A stretch of DNA of 64,000 nucleotides, from positions 125,597 through 189,596 of the forward strand of contig CAJNOJ010000079.1 of the NCBI GenBank assembly GCA_905250025.1, read 5' to 3'. The notes under the pieces are model-generated. The model saw only the letters and a list, made by a program, of their open reading frames with translations, ran no database searches and was not told where the DNA came from. This stretch comes from Adineta ricciae. Its lineage: Eukaryota; Rotifera; Eurotatoria; Adinetida; Adinetidae. Position 1 is the stretch's first letter. The number at the start of each line of letters is the position of its first letter. The position numbers and the translations under genes are program-made. Shown one piece after another: positions 1 through 11,600 of the stretch.

Positions 1-1
1 A

Positions 2-784
2 GATACTAAGTCTGACGCCATATGGATACTCTGGTCTGATGAGCCGCATTCTATGGTTGATTATAGTCTGTTCAAAGACTATAGATTCAATTGGACGATA
101 AGTTTTAAACTGAATAGTGAAGTTTCCATTGGTTCGTATGGTTTATTTCAAAAACGAAATGTTCCACAATTAGATTCTGAACATCGTCTTTGGATTGAAC
201 GACAGTTTCGTGATCGATCCAATGCCGCACTTTGGTTTGTCTCGAACTGTGATGCTCGAGAACGTTTACAATACTATCAAGATCTCCGTCGAGAAACGAA
301 TGTCTACGTGGAAGGTTATGGTCGTTGTGTTGATTATTATCCGATGCATCTATGTGCAGCTAGTAGTCAATGTGAAATTGATTATATGTCGAAGTTCAAA
401 TACTATCTCAGTTTCGAGTCGATTACCTGTCGAGATTACATCACAGAGAAGTTCTTCAAAGCATTTTACCATGGACTTATCCCGATTGCTTACGGACCCG
501 AGCGGAAAGATTACGAACGATTTGCGCCAGCTGATTCGTTCATACATCTGAATGATTTTAATAGAAATATGAATAAATTAGCGAATTATTTATTAGAAAT
601 TCATTTAAATTTGACTTTATTCGCCAAATATCATCAATGGAGAAAAACACATGATGTAATTATCGATGGGAAAGCACTGGAAAGAATTCGAATGTGTGAA
701 TTATGCGAACGGTTAACTAGAGTACGTCGAGAAGATGTGACTTATTACGAAGATATCAACAAATTTTATCATGAAAAATGTTAA
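2..784 (+). CDS. alpha-1,3-fucosyltransferase (GT10), 3' part
   Basis: This is the C-terminal catalytic part of a Golgi fucosyltransferase of family GT10, which moves fucose from GDP-fucose to glycan acceptors. The reading frame is open from base 2, so the gene starts outside the window; the ATG at 53 is internal. Family motifs seen are FVSNCDARERLQYY, followed by the donor-binding block YYLSFESITCRDYITEKFF and then HGLIPIAYG. In GT10 the usual form of the second block is F-ENS-DY-TEK; here it reads FES with ITCRDY. C-terminal cysteines (MCELCERL) match the family's disulfide-bonded end. The N-terminal membrane anchor is not in view. The stop lies 22 bp from the convergent stop of the GABA-B-like gene. 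The family is certain; the acceptor linkage is inferred. Confidence 0.9.
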   Translation, partial: DTKSDAIWILWSDEPHSMVDYSLFKDYRFNWTISFKLNSEVSIGSYGLFQKRNVPQLDSEHRLWIERQFRDRSNAALWFVSNCDARERLQYYQDLRRETNVYVEGYGRCVDYYPMHLCAASSQCEIDYMSKFKYYLSFESITCRDYITEKFFKAFYHGLIPIAYGPERKDYERFAPADSFIHLNDFNRNMNKLANYLLEIHLNLTLFAKYHQWRKTHDVIIDGKALERIRMCELCERLTRVRREDVTYYEDINKFYHEKC

Positions 785-806
785 TCAAGCAAAAACCTTT
801 GTTTTT

Positions 807-3800
807 CTAATAAATAAGATCAGTTTCACGCATTTGTTCCAAACGATTGACATCTAGATTGCTTAAACCGTCATAATCATGTTCGAATTCAGTCGAGCCA
901 GATATAACAGTGGACTGTAGACAAAAATCTTCGGTGTATTCAGGTTGAGAGATCGACACACGTCTCGAACCGACGGTTTCCGGCCAATAAATTTGTGCCG
1001 AATGAATTTTATTAAAAAGGCATAAACTAACCGCTCGAGCCACGTTTCCTTGAAATGTTCGACTAGAATTCATCCGTAAATGTTCATACTTCATTCATAA
1101 CAAACAAAAAACGTACCCGTTATCTACCATCAGATGATCAATGATACTCTCTTCGTCGTCATCATCGTCGTCTAAAGTGAAATTTCCATCTTCTTCTTCG
1201 ATTCCATCATTTCGAGCAACCAATCGTTCGAATTCATAAGATCCTCCGACACTGTCACTATTCTTCATCGAGCAATCTTTCAATTGCTCCTTCAATCGTT
1301 CTAATGTTTGTTCTTGCTACAAAATAAAACCCACAGACATCGATTGTTCTGAACAAACTCTAGTTGTTTTCCACGTTACCATGGCAAAGACATAGTTCAG
1401 TTGATGATTATCCAGTATGGCATTATTCAGATGTTTCTTCGTCAATAACATCGACCGACAGCTAGCATGTAGAAATCGTCCTATTGTTTTCTGATGTCTT
1501 CGCCTAGCATATGGATCACGACAGATTTCGATGATCTAAATTTCTGACGTTCTTCGTCTCCATCAAATAAAGATTCGCTGCACATACTTTTGGTACAAAT
1601 ACAAAACCTAGCGTGGAAGTTGCACAAATGATAATAAACATTGAGATAAGTAAGTAAGAAAGTTGGATTTGTTCAGATGGAATAAATGTAACCAATGAGC
1701 CCAGTGTACAACAAATAAATACAATATATACACTTAAACCTATGTATCGCGAATCATTCAGAGCTGGAATCGTAACATGGCGAGTTTTCCACGAGAGAAA
1801 TGATCCAAAGAACTACATAGATGTTTGACAGAAGTCGATTTCAGCTATAAGAGATCTTACCATTAGCAAACCTTTGTATAAAATGAGAATAAGAAGCCAA
1901 ATTGAAGTGAATTCACCCTTGCAGACTTCGTAGTAGGGTTGGATTTGAATATCTTCATTAAGCTACAAGAAGATTCGAGAATGTAGGATGAATTGTTATC
2001 AAATGCAAGTACTTCGTGCGTATATGGGTCATCGTGCATTATCTTTCGATGAATAGGATCGAAGATTTGCCAGAAAATTAAAAAGAATAAATCAATACAC
2101 AACAATGTACCAACTACTGCTAGTAATCGCGAATCATGAATTGCCTAAAGAGCGAAAAACAAAATAGATATCTATGCAGAAGTTTCGAATTTTCGTTTAC
2201 CTTTTTAGTTATATGAATATTGGTAAAAATCGAATGGACGCGCCACGTTTTACTGAACATCGAGCCGAACGCCAAAGTGAAACTAATACTCAAAAGCCAC
2301 ACTCGCATCTAAATACATATTCTTTATTCTTCTTTGCCATATTTCAGCCCTACGTACTGCGCAAATGATATTCATAATCACGTTTGTATAGCTCTTTTGT
2401 GGAAATAGCGACGAATTGACACCCATTAGGATAGTGGTGACATAAGCTAACATGCATCCACATAGGATGATGTTATTTAGTGATGGACTGGACATTCGTA
2501 TGTATCGATGTGAACGATAATGAATATTGAAGACGAATAGGGATATGGATATAATTAAGCCGATTCCGCTGAAGATTGTTATTGAAAGAAATACAGAAAG
2601 ATAAATATGTTGAAATTGAACGATTTGGTCCGTTCGATCGGTCGTTGGAGTGTTTCCTAAAGAGAGTTTTGTCTTCGCTAAAGTTTGCAAACGATTCAGC
2701 GTGAGTACGAACCGTGCCACATGACTGGGTTTAGTTTGTGTAAAACAGGTGGTTCGGTTTTCGAGTCCGAATTCTTCGCGAGAAAAAGTTTCACAACGGT
2801 TAAGTTACAATTCTCATCTTCTTCGTAACAAGGAATTTTACATGATCCATCTTTCATCATTCGACAAGCTGCAAAAAAAACATTCACCAAACATACATTT
2901 TCACATTTCGCTTACCAACGTATTGTTCTACGAGAATTTCACCCACTCGTCCGCTATTCATAAACCTCACTCTTCCCTAAATCGAACAATCAACTTTCGA
3001 TTATCGATGCAAAACGTTTCTTACAGTAGCACCAAAGAAATCGATTTTATCAACAATTTTTCGAATATTCGATTGATTGAACAACACTTTCGATTGATAA
3101 ATATATGCTAAACTCCACATTGTATCATAAGCGTAAGCATCAAAGTAATTTCTTTCGAGATCAGAAAAGTGTTCTAAGTACTTCAGAACATGTTCTGGTC
3201 GTTCCTTCGACAGAAAACGATTCTTCGCACAAGTTTTTATTCAATTATTTCTTACTTCGGTATCGTCAATGGAGAAACGTGGTACACGTGTCTGAAATGT
3301 TCCATTGATCGCTCGGATGAGCTCCTGCTCTGTACAATCGCTTTTCTCATTCCACCAAGCTGACAACGACGGGTAGCCAAGTATGATCCATTGATAGCGG
3401 GAACCATAAACATGCTCTCGAGCAGCCTATTGATCGCATACAACAAACTAAATCTCGATCTTTATTAAATGACTTACATGACAGAACATCTGGGTCGCAA
3501 TGACTTGATTAAAATTAGCAACAATTATTCGAACATCCCTCGCCTTTAAAAACAACGATCATTCTCAATTATCAAAAAACGAAACTCTACTTTGAAATCT
3601 TTCAGTAGCGTTTTCACATTTTGCTTATTGTCATCTTGCCATTCGGATCCGTATCGGTACGGTATGCCCCGTGTGATATTTATTTCCCATTGTTTCTTAT
3701 CCATTACCGTTAAATCAGAAAAATCATTTGCTATCTAAATAGAACACACACACACGCAGATGATAATTTACCACTGCAACATGCGATGCAAGGAAGTGGT

Positions 3801-4639
3801 TTTACGTGTCGACTATTGTCATACAAGAATAGTTTAGTTCTGACGTTAGTCTATTCTCAACTGGTTTCTATCCCGATCGATTTGTTTATTTGCAAGGTCA
3901 GCCGCATGCATTCGCAATTATATAAACAAAATGTCACTAATGAAATTGTGCCATACGAACGGGAGGAAACAGTATACCTATTTTTAGCGAAGTTTTCTTG
4001 TTGAATGACAACTCACCAGGGTATATTTCGATCCATGCTGATAGATCAATCCAAATCGTGTCCAATTGAAATATTCCAATAACTGTTTACGCACTAAATT
4101 ATGAGCATGATCAGACGGTACTAAATGGTAAACAAATGGATAGCGGTCTGTTGCGGATAATGATAAATCACTATCTGTAAAAGAAAACTAAATTGACAGA
4201 TATGAAAAAAACATTCGATGATAATTGGAAATGAATGCTCACTACAGGTAGATGAAAATAAGTTGCAGCCTCAGCTATATAACTGAGAACAGCCTGACAC
4301 GCATCTGTCATTAGAACGCTCAGCGATGTGGTTTGATTAATCATATCGAACAGAACTTTCACACTAGTACCGACATCACACTAAACGGAAGAGAGATGAG
4401 AATTGGTGCCTAGATGGAATACATACAGGAGTAACGTCTTCTCGTTCGTTCAGTTCTAAGTCGATGTCCATTTGTATTGACTGAATTTGTTTGAGGGCGA
4501 ATTTGATCGATGGATAACATGAATGCGTAAACAAAGTACTAAGCACAAGTTTTTGTCGTTCCACATAGATAAAATTGTCAGCGAGAATCGAACTGAACAG
4601 GAACATCATGAAAATGTATCGATATGATTTGGTGCCCAT
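807..4639 (-). CDS. GABA-B type metabotropic receptor (class C GPCR), multi-exon
   Basis: This encodes a class C G-protein-coupled receptor of the GABA-B subunit type, acting at the plasma membrane. Exons separated by introns of about 50-60 bp cover the whole span. The first exon (ATG at 4639) gives a signal peptide and the start of the Venus-flytrap domain. Its donor after DVTP splices to CDVGTSVKVLFDMI. Further flytrap exons include YFDAYAYDTMWSLA near 3110-3220. The transmembrane part is diagnostic: FNIHYRSHRYIRMSSPSLNN (2470-2560), then LSISFTLAFGSMFSKTWRVH (2220-2290), and LIFWQIFDP in TM4. TM5-TM7 lie at about 1560-1800 and end in FVPK. A short coiled-coil (about 1240-1316, LERLKEQL) follows, as in GABA-B subunits. 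I place the last intron at 1062-1116. Which subunit (1- or 2-like) cannot be told, and individual exon borders are approximate. Confidence 0.87.
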
Positions 4640-6165
4640 TCATTTCAATTCAACTGGGTGATCTAAATACCAACAACTAATTGACTTGGTACTCCTCTCC
4701 TCTTCTGTTTTTCTATATTTCAAACAAATCTCTCTTTTTTCTTTCTTCTCTTTTCCGTTTCTCTTTCTCATGCAATCAATCAATTACCAACCATACATAT
4801 CCAACGTATGATGAGACAATCTTCTAATCTAACATTTCGACATATCAAAGAAATTAACGATTACAATGACAATGACAAACTTACTATCATTACAATTGTA
4901 TTCTACAGATCATTAACGACTTGTTCTTGTTGATACGCTGAAATAGGCACAAGTATGAAAAAGGAAGAGAAAGAGAGCAAGAAGAAGCGGCAGCGGCGTC
5001 GTAAATGACTTTTCTAATCCGATAAACATCGTCCATTTTCGGCATGTTGCTTTCCATATTATTCGTACTTATGCTGATGAACAATTTCTTGGAAAAAAAG
5101 AAATTGTCAGTTAGGAAAGAGACAACACCCGGAAACAAAAAAGACATCCAGAAATCGATGTGGATTAGTATATTAGATTTTCTCGTGGCATCTTCATGAG
5201 AAAGTTTTCCATAACTTTTTTTTTCATAGCAGAAATTGTATTTGCCTTTTGATGTTTACCCATCACTAACGAATGTTATATTGAAAATAAAAAACTAATT
5301 AGAGCATTCGTATTTGTTAACATAAGCAAATATATCTATTGCTTTCGCCTTTCAAGCATGAAAAACTTATGAAGATAACAATAATAAACACATGAAAATG
5401 TGTTTTGTTCGGTAATCGATGAATGCAGAGCACAACGTTAAAGAGATTTCGGCAATGATACAATGCAGGACAACTTTTTATAGAGATTCTTCGTAGTTAT
5501 TAAGAATTTCATATGATCACTACCGACGATGTGTTTGCTTAATTTCAATATATTTCTACAGTATACACATACAACTAATTTGAAGATAACCAACAGGCGA
5601 ATAATAGAGCTTTCGTCTAAAAGCACTGAAATAACGGGTTTTTTGTCTGTTGTATTATGTGTAAAAGAGTGTATCTCATTTTATGGGTGCTCATTATCTT
5701 ATGAATAACCATATTTTCTAACCTTTATCAACGCAGTATGTTGTGGCGTACAATATGTGTGATTGGAAACCATTCAAGAAAACTGTATTTCCTCCATTCA
5801 TATCTGTGCTAACTAGATACAGATATATTTTACTTCAATAATAATATAGCAAGTATGTCGTAATACCGATCATACCTTTTCTATTCCTAGTCAATGTGTT
5901 AGTTTTCTCAGTAGTTGGAGACAATTTGACGATTACCAACCGTTAATTAAAGGGCATATATTTCATCTTTTTTTAGTTACGTGCACATATAAATAGTGCT
6001 AAATCAATATTTACATACTATTCGGAAACAGTATATGTCAGAGCAAATAAGTACACACTACAAACATTCCTTGGTTTTTTCCAACACTTCATTTCATTCA
6101 TATATATATTAATACAAGTACATGTTAAAGTTTAGCATTTTAAAAAGAAAATAACCAAAGCATCG
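4640..6165. other. intergenic, AT-rich, 1.5 kb
   Basis: This stretch lies between the divergently transcribed GABA-B-like receptor and the first ART-TPR gene, so it should hold both promoters. It contains a pyrimidine-rich block near 4690-4765. A minus-strand open frame at 4890-5147 resembles no protein I know and has low-complexity composition; it could be a 5' exon of the receptor, but nothing supports that. I see no RNA gene or mobile element. Confidence 0.6.
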
Positions 6166-8263
6166 ATGGGAAGCGCGTTCAGTTTCATGTCCGCTTCAGC
6201 TGATAATAATTTAGAAACATTTTCTCTCGCATGGCTCAGTGCTCAAATCGATTCAACAGAAGAGAATAAACAAACTCAGCAACAGCTTCGACAAATCATC
6301 AATCACCTCAAAACATTTCATGACAAACAGCAATGTCATGACTATGTCACTTCACTTTCTTCACAAGATCGACTTGTTCTCATTGTCAGTGGTCAATATG
6401 GTCGAGAACTAGTTCCTCAAATTCATTCACTTCGACAAGTCTCTGCAATTTATGTTTACTGTATGAATAAACAAGCACATGAAAAATGGGCAAACAGCTT
6501 TACCAAGGTACTACACTACTCTAGCTTATGTCATACACTCATTTTTATCTGATGTTTTCTAGGTGAAAAGTGTGATTACGCGAACCAAAGATCTCATCGA
6601 TCACATCAAAGCCGATCAGAAAAGTCGAGCAAAGACTGAAGAACCACTCTCGATCAATATTATCAATGGAACTGGCACTTCAGATCAGTCCACAACTGAA
6701 CTCAATGGTCATTTTCTTCACTCACTTCTTCTCATCGATGTTCTTCTTCGATTGAAACCGAATGACAAAGATAAAGATCAGCTCATCACACTTTGCAAAC
6801 AGCACTTTCATGACAATCACAGTGAGCTCGCTTTTGTAGATGAATTTAAGCGAGAATATTCAAGTGACAAGGCAGTTTGGTGGTATACGCGTCGATCGTT
6901 TGTGTACAAAATGCTGAACAAGGCACTGCGAGTACAAAACATTGAGATTCTGTTTTTATTTCGTTTTGTGATCAACGACATTTATCGGCAACTGAAGCAG
7001 CATCAATGTGCATCACCATCACCTGTTCGTGTTTATCGAGGTCAGATGATGTCAAGTGATGAATTAGAAATCTTACGACGATCGACTGGTAAACTTATAT
7101 CGATCAATTCCTTTTTCTCAACTAGTCTCGATCGACAGACAACATCGGCATTTCTCCGTAGTTCGAGTGATCTACATAGTGTGCTGTTTGTTATTGATGC
7201 TGATCCAGCTGTAGTGATGTCAAAACCATTTGCTGATGTTAGTAAACTGAGTTATTTTACAAATGAACGCGAGGTGCTGTTCATGAGTGGATGCATCTTT
7301 CGTTTGGATGGTATTCATCAAGATGACGATATGTGGGTGATTGAAATGCAACTATGTGATGACAATGAACATGATTTGAAGATGCTGTTCGATCACATGA
7401 AGAAGGACTATGGAAGTGGTGATGGTAAAGTCGATCTTCGTTCTTTGGGTGTTGTGTTGCGTAGAATGGGAAAGCCTGAGTTAGCAGAGAAGATGCTGCA
7501 GCGTCATCTGAATGAACTTCCACCGAATGATCCATCGCTTGGATGTGTATACTGGTCACTTGGTATAGTCACTCAAGATAAAGGTGATTATGATGCTAGT
7601 CTGAAGTGGTTCGAGAAATCATTGGAGATCTATATGAAAACCGACTCATCTGATTATGTCAGCATAGGAAATTTGTATAATTTGATTGGTACGACTCACT
7701 GGAAAAAGAATGATAATGAAAGAGCATTGGAATATTATAAGAAAGCAATCACACTGTTTGAGGAAGGACACGCTGAGGATCGTTCAGATATGGCTCATTT
7801 CTACAACAACATTGGTATAATCTATCAGAATCAGAAGAAGTATTCGGAAGCTCTTGCTTACTATGAGAAGTCATTGGATATCCGAAAGAAACATATACCA
7901 GCTGATGATCCAAACATAGGCACTTCAAATTATAATCTTGGATGTATATATGATGCCCTTGAACGATATGACCTTGCGATGGAATATTATACTGGAGCAC
8001 TCAAGATTCAGAAGAAATCCCTACCTCATGAACATATAGATATCGCCAAGAGCTACAGCAGCATCGGTGTAATACATGAGAAGAAGAGTGAATGGCGAGA
8101 AGCACTCGCGAACTATGAAAAGGCTGCCGAAATCTATCGTAGTTCGTTATCACCTCAACATCCATATGTGATCGAAGTCAACGAAGACATTCGACGTGTC
8201 TCATCAGGACAAAACTTATTAAGTTACGTTGTGGATTTTCTTCGTAAAGCAGTCGGAATATAA
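6166..8263 (+). CDS. ADP-ribosyltransferase with C-terminal TPR repeats, copy 1
   Basis: Two exons (6166-6507 and 6563-8263, phase 0, 55-bp intron) encode 680 residues. Residues 1-114 and the start of exon 2 form an alpha/beta domain with the line LVLIVSGQYGRELVPQIHSL, shared with the other ART genes here. The middle is an R-S-E class mono-ADP-ribosyltransferase domain: Arg273 in VRVYRG, the STS motif at 300-302 in FFSTSL, and the Glu349-x-Glu351 motif in EREVLF. These are the NAD-binding and catalytic residues of arginine-specific ARTs, so it is probably active. From about residue 404 there are five TPR or kinesin-light-chain-like repeats of about 42 residues, expected to bind protein partners. 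No signal peptide is seen, so it is probably cytosolic. It is closely related at DNA level to the gene at 60138. The target is unknown. Confidence 0.88.
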
Positions 8264-8684
8264 TTCTCTATTTGAGATCGTTTGTCGACTTGAAATATAA
8301 TGTTAATACAAATAAAAACAACAACTTGCTAGCCTTCACATTGATCTTTTATCCGTTCTAGTCGTAGCTATTGAAAATTTGCTATGATGACCGGAGTATT
8401 CAAACTAGTTTTCAGTTCGAATAATTTGTTGTAGGAACAATGCCGACCCCGAGATTATTTTGAAATAGATTATGCTGGTGTATTCATTTGATGCGAAATT
8501 CTTTACTAAACTCTAAAGATCCAAGTTCAATATTTCTGTTCAAAACTAGTGTATATAGATTTCACTTTGTTTACACAAAAAAGAAAGAGAAAGAAAAGCA
8601 AGCGCATGCAAGCAAAAACTGTCATATTAAAAGAAGTTCTCATTGATAGAGACCCTAGAAAAAAGAAGGAACAAAATAGAGTTG
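8264..8684. other. intergenic between convergent genes
   Basis: This is noncoding 3' flank of the ART-TPR gene and of the giant spectrin-repeat gene. AATAAA-like signals occur just after the ART-TPR stop (around 8310). On the minus strand there is a strong pyrimidine tract ending in TAG at about 8653-8675, a possible acceptor for a further 3' exon of the giant gene. In the only phase I can support it would add only four codons before a stop. Confidence 0.5.
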
Positions 8685-11600
8685 TTAATCATTACATTGA
8701 AATATTATTACTTCGAGATTATTATTCGACGTTCTCACTGAAGAGTGTTTCGACGATGTTAGACTTTGATTTAAATCTCGTGTCGCTAAGAATTTTTCTA
8801 ACTGCTCAAGGTAAATTTTCACCACACGTTTCATTGCATTCAAACGATCTAAGATGAACTTCGAATCGTTTGTCAAACGTATTTGGTCGTTCGTGGTAGC
8901 CGATAAAGGACGTTCATTGAGAGTAATCAAACGACCGTGTAAGATCTCTAAATCATCATGAATACGAATAAAACGATGAAGTTTTGTTCGATTAACATTC
9001 TGATTGATTTCACTATCTTCAACTGGTTCTAATGAATGTATTAATAATTCAAGATGATCTAATTGGCAATTGATATCGATCAAACCACGATTTGCTTCTG
9101 GACTTATCTATTAGATGAAAAAATTGTTTCATTCAGTCGTGCAGATCTACTGATATGCGTACTTTGATATCACGAGGTTTCGATGACGATAGATTGTGAA
9201 ACCTATCCCGAAGTGCTTGAAGACGATGATCAACAAGAGCCCATTCATTGGAATGGTCATTGAACTGACTGGCTTGATCCGTTGTTGATTGTAAAAGTGT
9301 TTGAAGTTCATCTGAAATGCTCACTATACAATAGCTCTTCTTCTTTCGAAAAATTCCTCACTGAATTGTTGTTGTGCATCTGGTCTCAAAGAAGTTGTTC
9401 GAGATGCTAAACCAAAATATATGACTTTCACAAGTGTTAACATTCGGAAACGTAGAGTTACCTGTATAGCCAAGATTCGAAAATTGTTGAGTAGCATGTT
9501 CAAGATGATCCAATTGTCGTCTGAAATCTCTCCATTGCAGACGATGGCGACTCAATTCTTCATCTTTATTACTAGCTAGCAGTTGCAAACGCGGCCATTT
9601 AGTGAATATATCTACCGCAACAAAAGTAAAGTGTATTTCAACTAATGAATCGATGTTCTACCGAGTACTGCTGGATCGTTGCTTAGATCTTGTATTAAAT
9701 AAGCACCTAGTTCTTGTCGTATCTGAGAGAGTATTTGATCCAGTGCTTCAATTTTTCGATGAGTCGAGATCAACAATCGAGTCTGAATAACAAATTCTAT
9801 TTTTAATTATTCGGATAGAAACGCTCTTACGTAGGAGAAATCATCCGGTAAATGATCAAGTTGCATACCACTGGGTGTGGGAGCATATAGATTTTCTTCT
9901 TTACTACGGAAATCACTATTAATCTGCAGTAGAATATCTTCGAAGTCAGCAAGTAGTTCATCTGCACGTTGAAGTCGATCGCCGAAGTCTAATGGATCGT
10001 ACGGTCGGAGAAAACGATCTCGAGGACGAATCGGACGTACGGGAGATCGAGGTCCTAGAAGGAAAATGTCATGTTTCCAGGTAGAAGATTGGCAAGTTTA
10101 TCCTACGTAATGGGGTTGGTGATGCGCGTGATGCGCTCATCAAATCCAAATGTCGCTAAAAATAGAAGTAGATACTGTTATGATACAAATAAAGGATCAA
10201 TTTGAATTCTTACGTCATTTGCGTTAATCAGTTTCTGTTTGATTGTTTTAATACGTTTGATTAAATCCGTCAGTTGTTGACAAAATTTCGATAGCTGATT
10301 AACATCAATCGTTAAACCGCGAGCATCAACAGTTTTATTAAGTAAATGATTAGCACATGTTTGAACATATTCAATTTTCGATAGTTTTTCCAGAATTTCA
10401 CGTTCGATATCCTGAAAACAGTCGAAACATTCTTCTCGTACGCTGAATGCACATCACAATCTTACATCTAGTTGTTGTAGTTTGTTATTCAGTGGTGCTT
10501 CAGATAAATGTTCGAGATTGGTCAAAACCACTTCCAAATCTGCTAACCAAACTACCAGCGAATCTTGTGTTAATTGAAAGTCACCATGAATACTCAACAT
10601 GTATTTCAACTGGAGGATAAAACGGATTCAGTTTTGATAACGAAAGTAACGAACTTACATTTTTCATTGATTCGTGAACTGTACTATTCAGTACTTCCCA
10701 GCGATGACTCAGATCTTTAATACGACTGATTTTTTCGCCTTTGGTATCTGCTTTTGGATGCGTATGAATAATATCCGAGTAGACTTTGGCGATCTGTTGA
10801 ATATCCTTATCATCATTGTCTAATTTACGTTGTAAATTCTGAAACGAATATAAACTAATGAAAAGAAGAATGGAAATCATTTTCACAAACTTCAAGATTT
10901 CGATATTCGTCTTGAACACCTTGTAATCCATTAGCACTTGTCCGTTTAATCTCAGCTAAGACCTCTTCATGATCACTAACCATTCTAGTTGCACGTCTGA
11001 TCGCTTCGTCCATGTCTCGCCATGGATCTTGAACGCTATCCAATCTAAACAATTCACAAATATATCCTAATCTCTTGGAAAAAAAATAATATACTCGAAT
11101 CGTCGCTTTGTCAATAAGTCTCGTAATGCTCTCCAACGTTGTTCGACGCTTTGTACTGTACGGGTTATTGAATCTGCATGTTGTGCATGAATATCGGGAT
11201 CTTGTAATAAGTTATGGCCAAGTGTGAGAAGATTAGTCACAGCTGGACCGTTGTTTTCGATATCCGATTCGATTGACTAAAGATTCGCTATCAATTGCCG
11301 ATCTCTTTTGAGAAAAGAATGACTTACAGCAAGGAATTGTTGATAAGCAGGTAAATCATTCGTCAATTGTTGTTTTTGTAGATTTCCTTCGACTAAATCT
11401 AACCAAGAGCGAATATTTTCTGTACCGTGCTCGAAATCGTTGAACATTTTCAATGTCATTTCATTCTTCTTAATTCTACACAACAACAAAACGCATTTTC
11501 CAGTTACTAATCAAAACGCAACAATACAAACTTCTTCTCGACATATTGTTCCGTTGTGTTCATAATCTGTTCTAATTGATCGATCTTGCTTTTAAATATT

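Noticed and set aside
2749-3308. Plus-strand ORFs of 120 and 67 codons over the GABA-B-like gene
   Set aside because: The minus strand here codes conserved flytrap and transmembrane exons; these are shadows.
7281-8000. Minus-strand ORFs rich in His and Tyr within ART-TPR genes (also at 61286-62416)
   Set aside because: They are antisense translations of TPR codons, which is why they recur in both copies.
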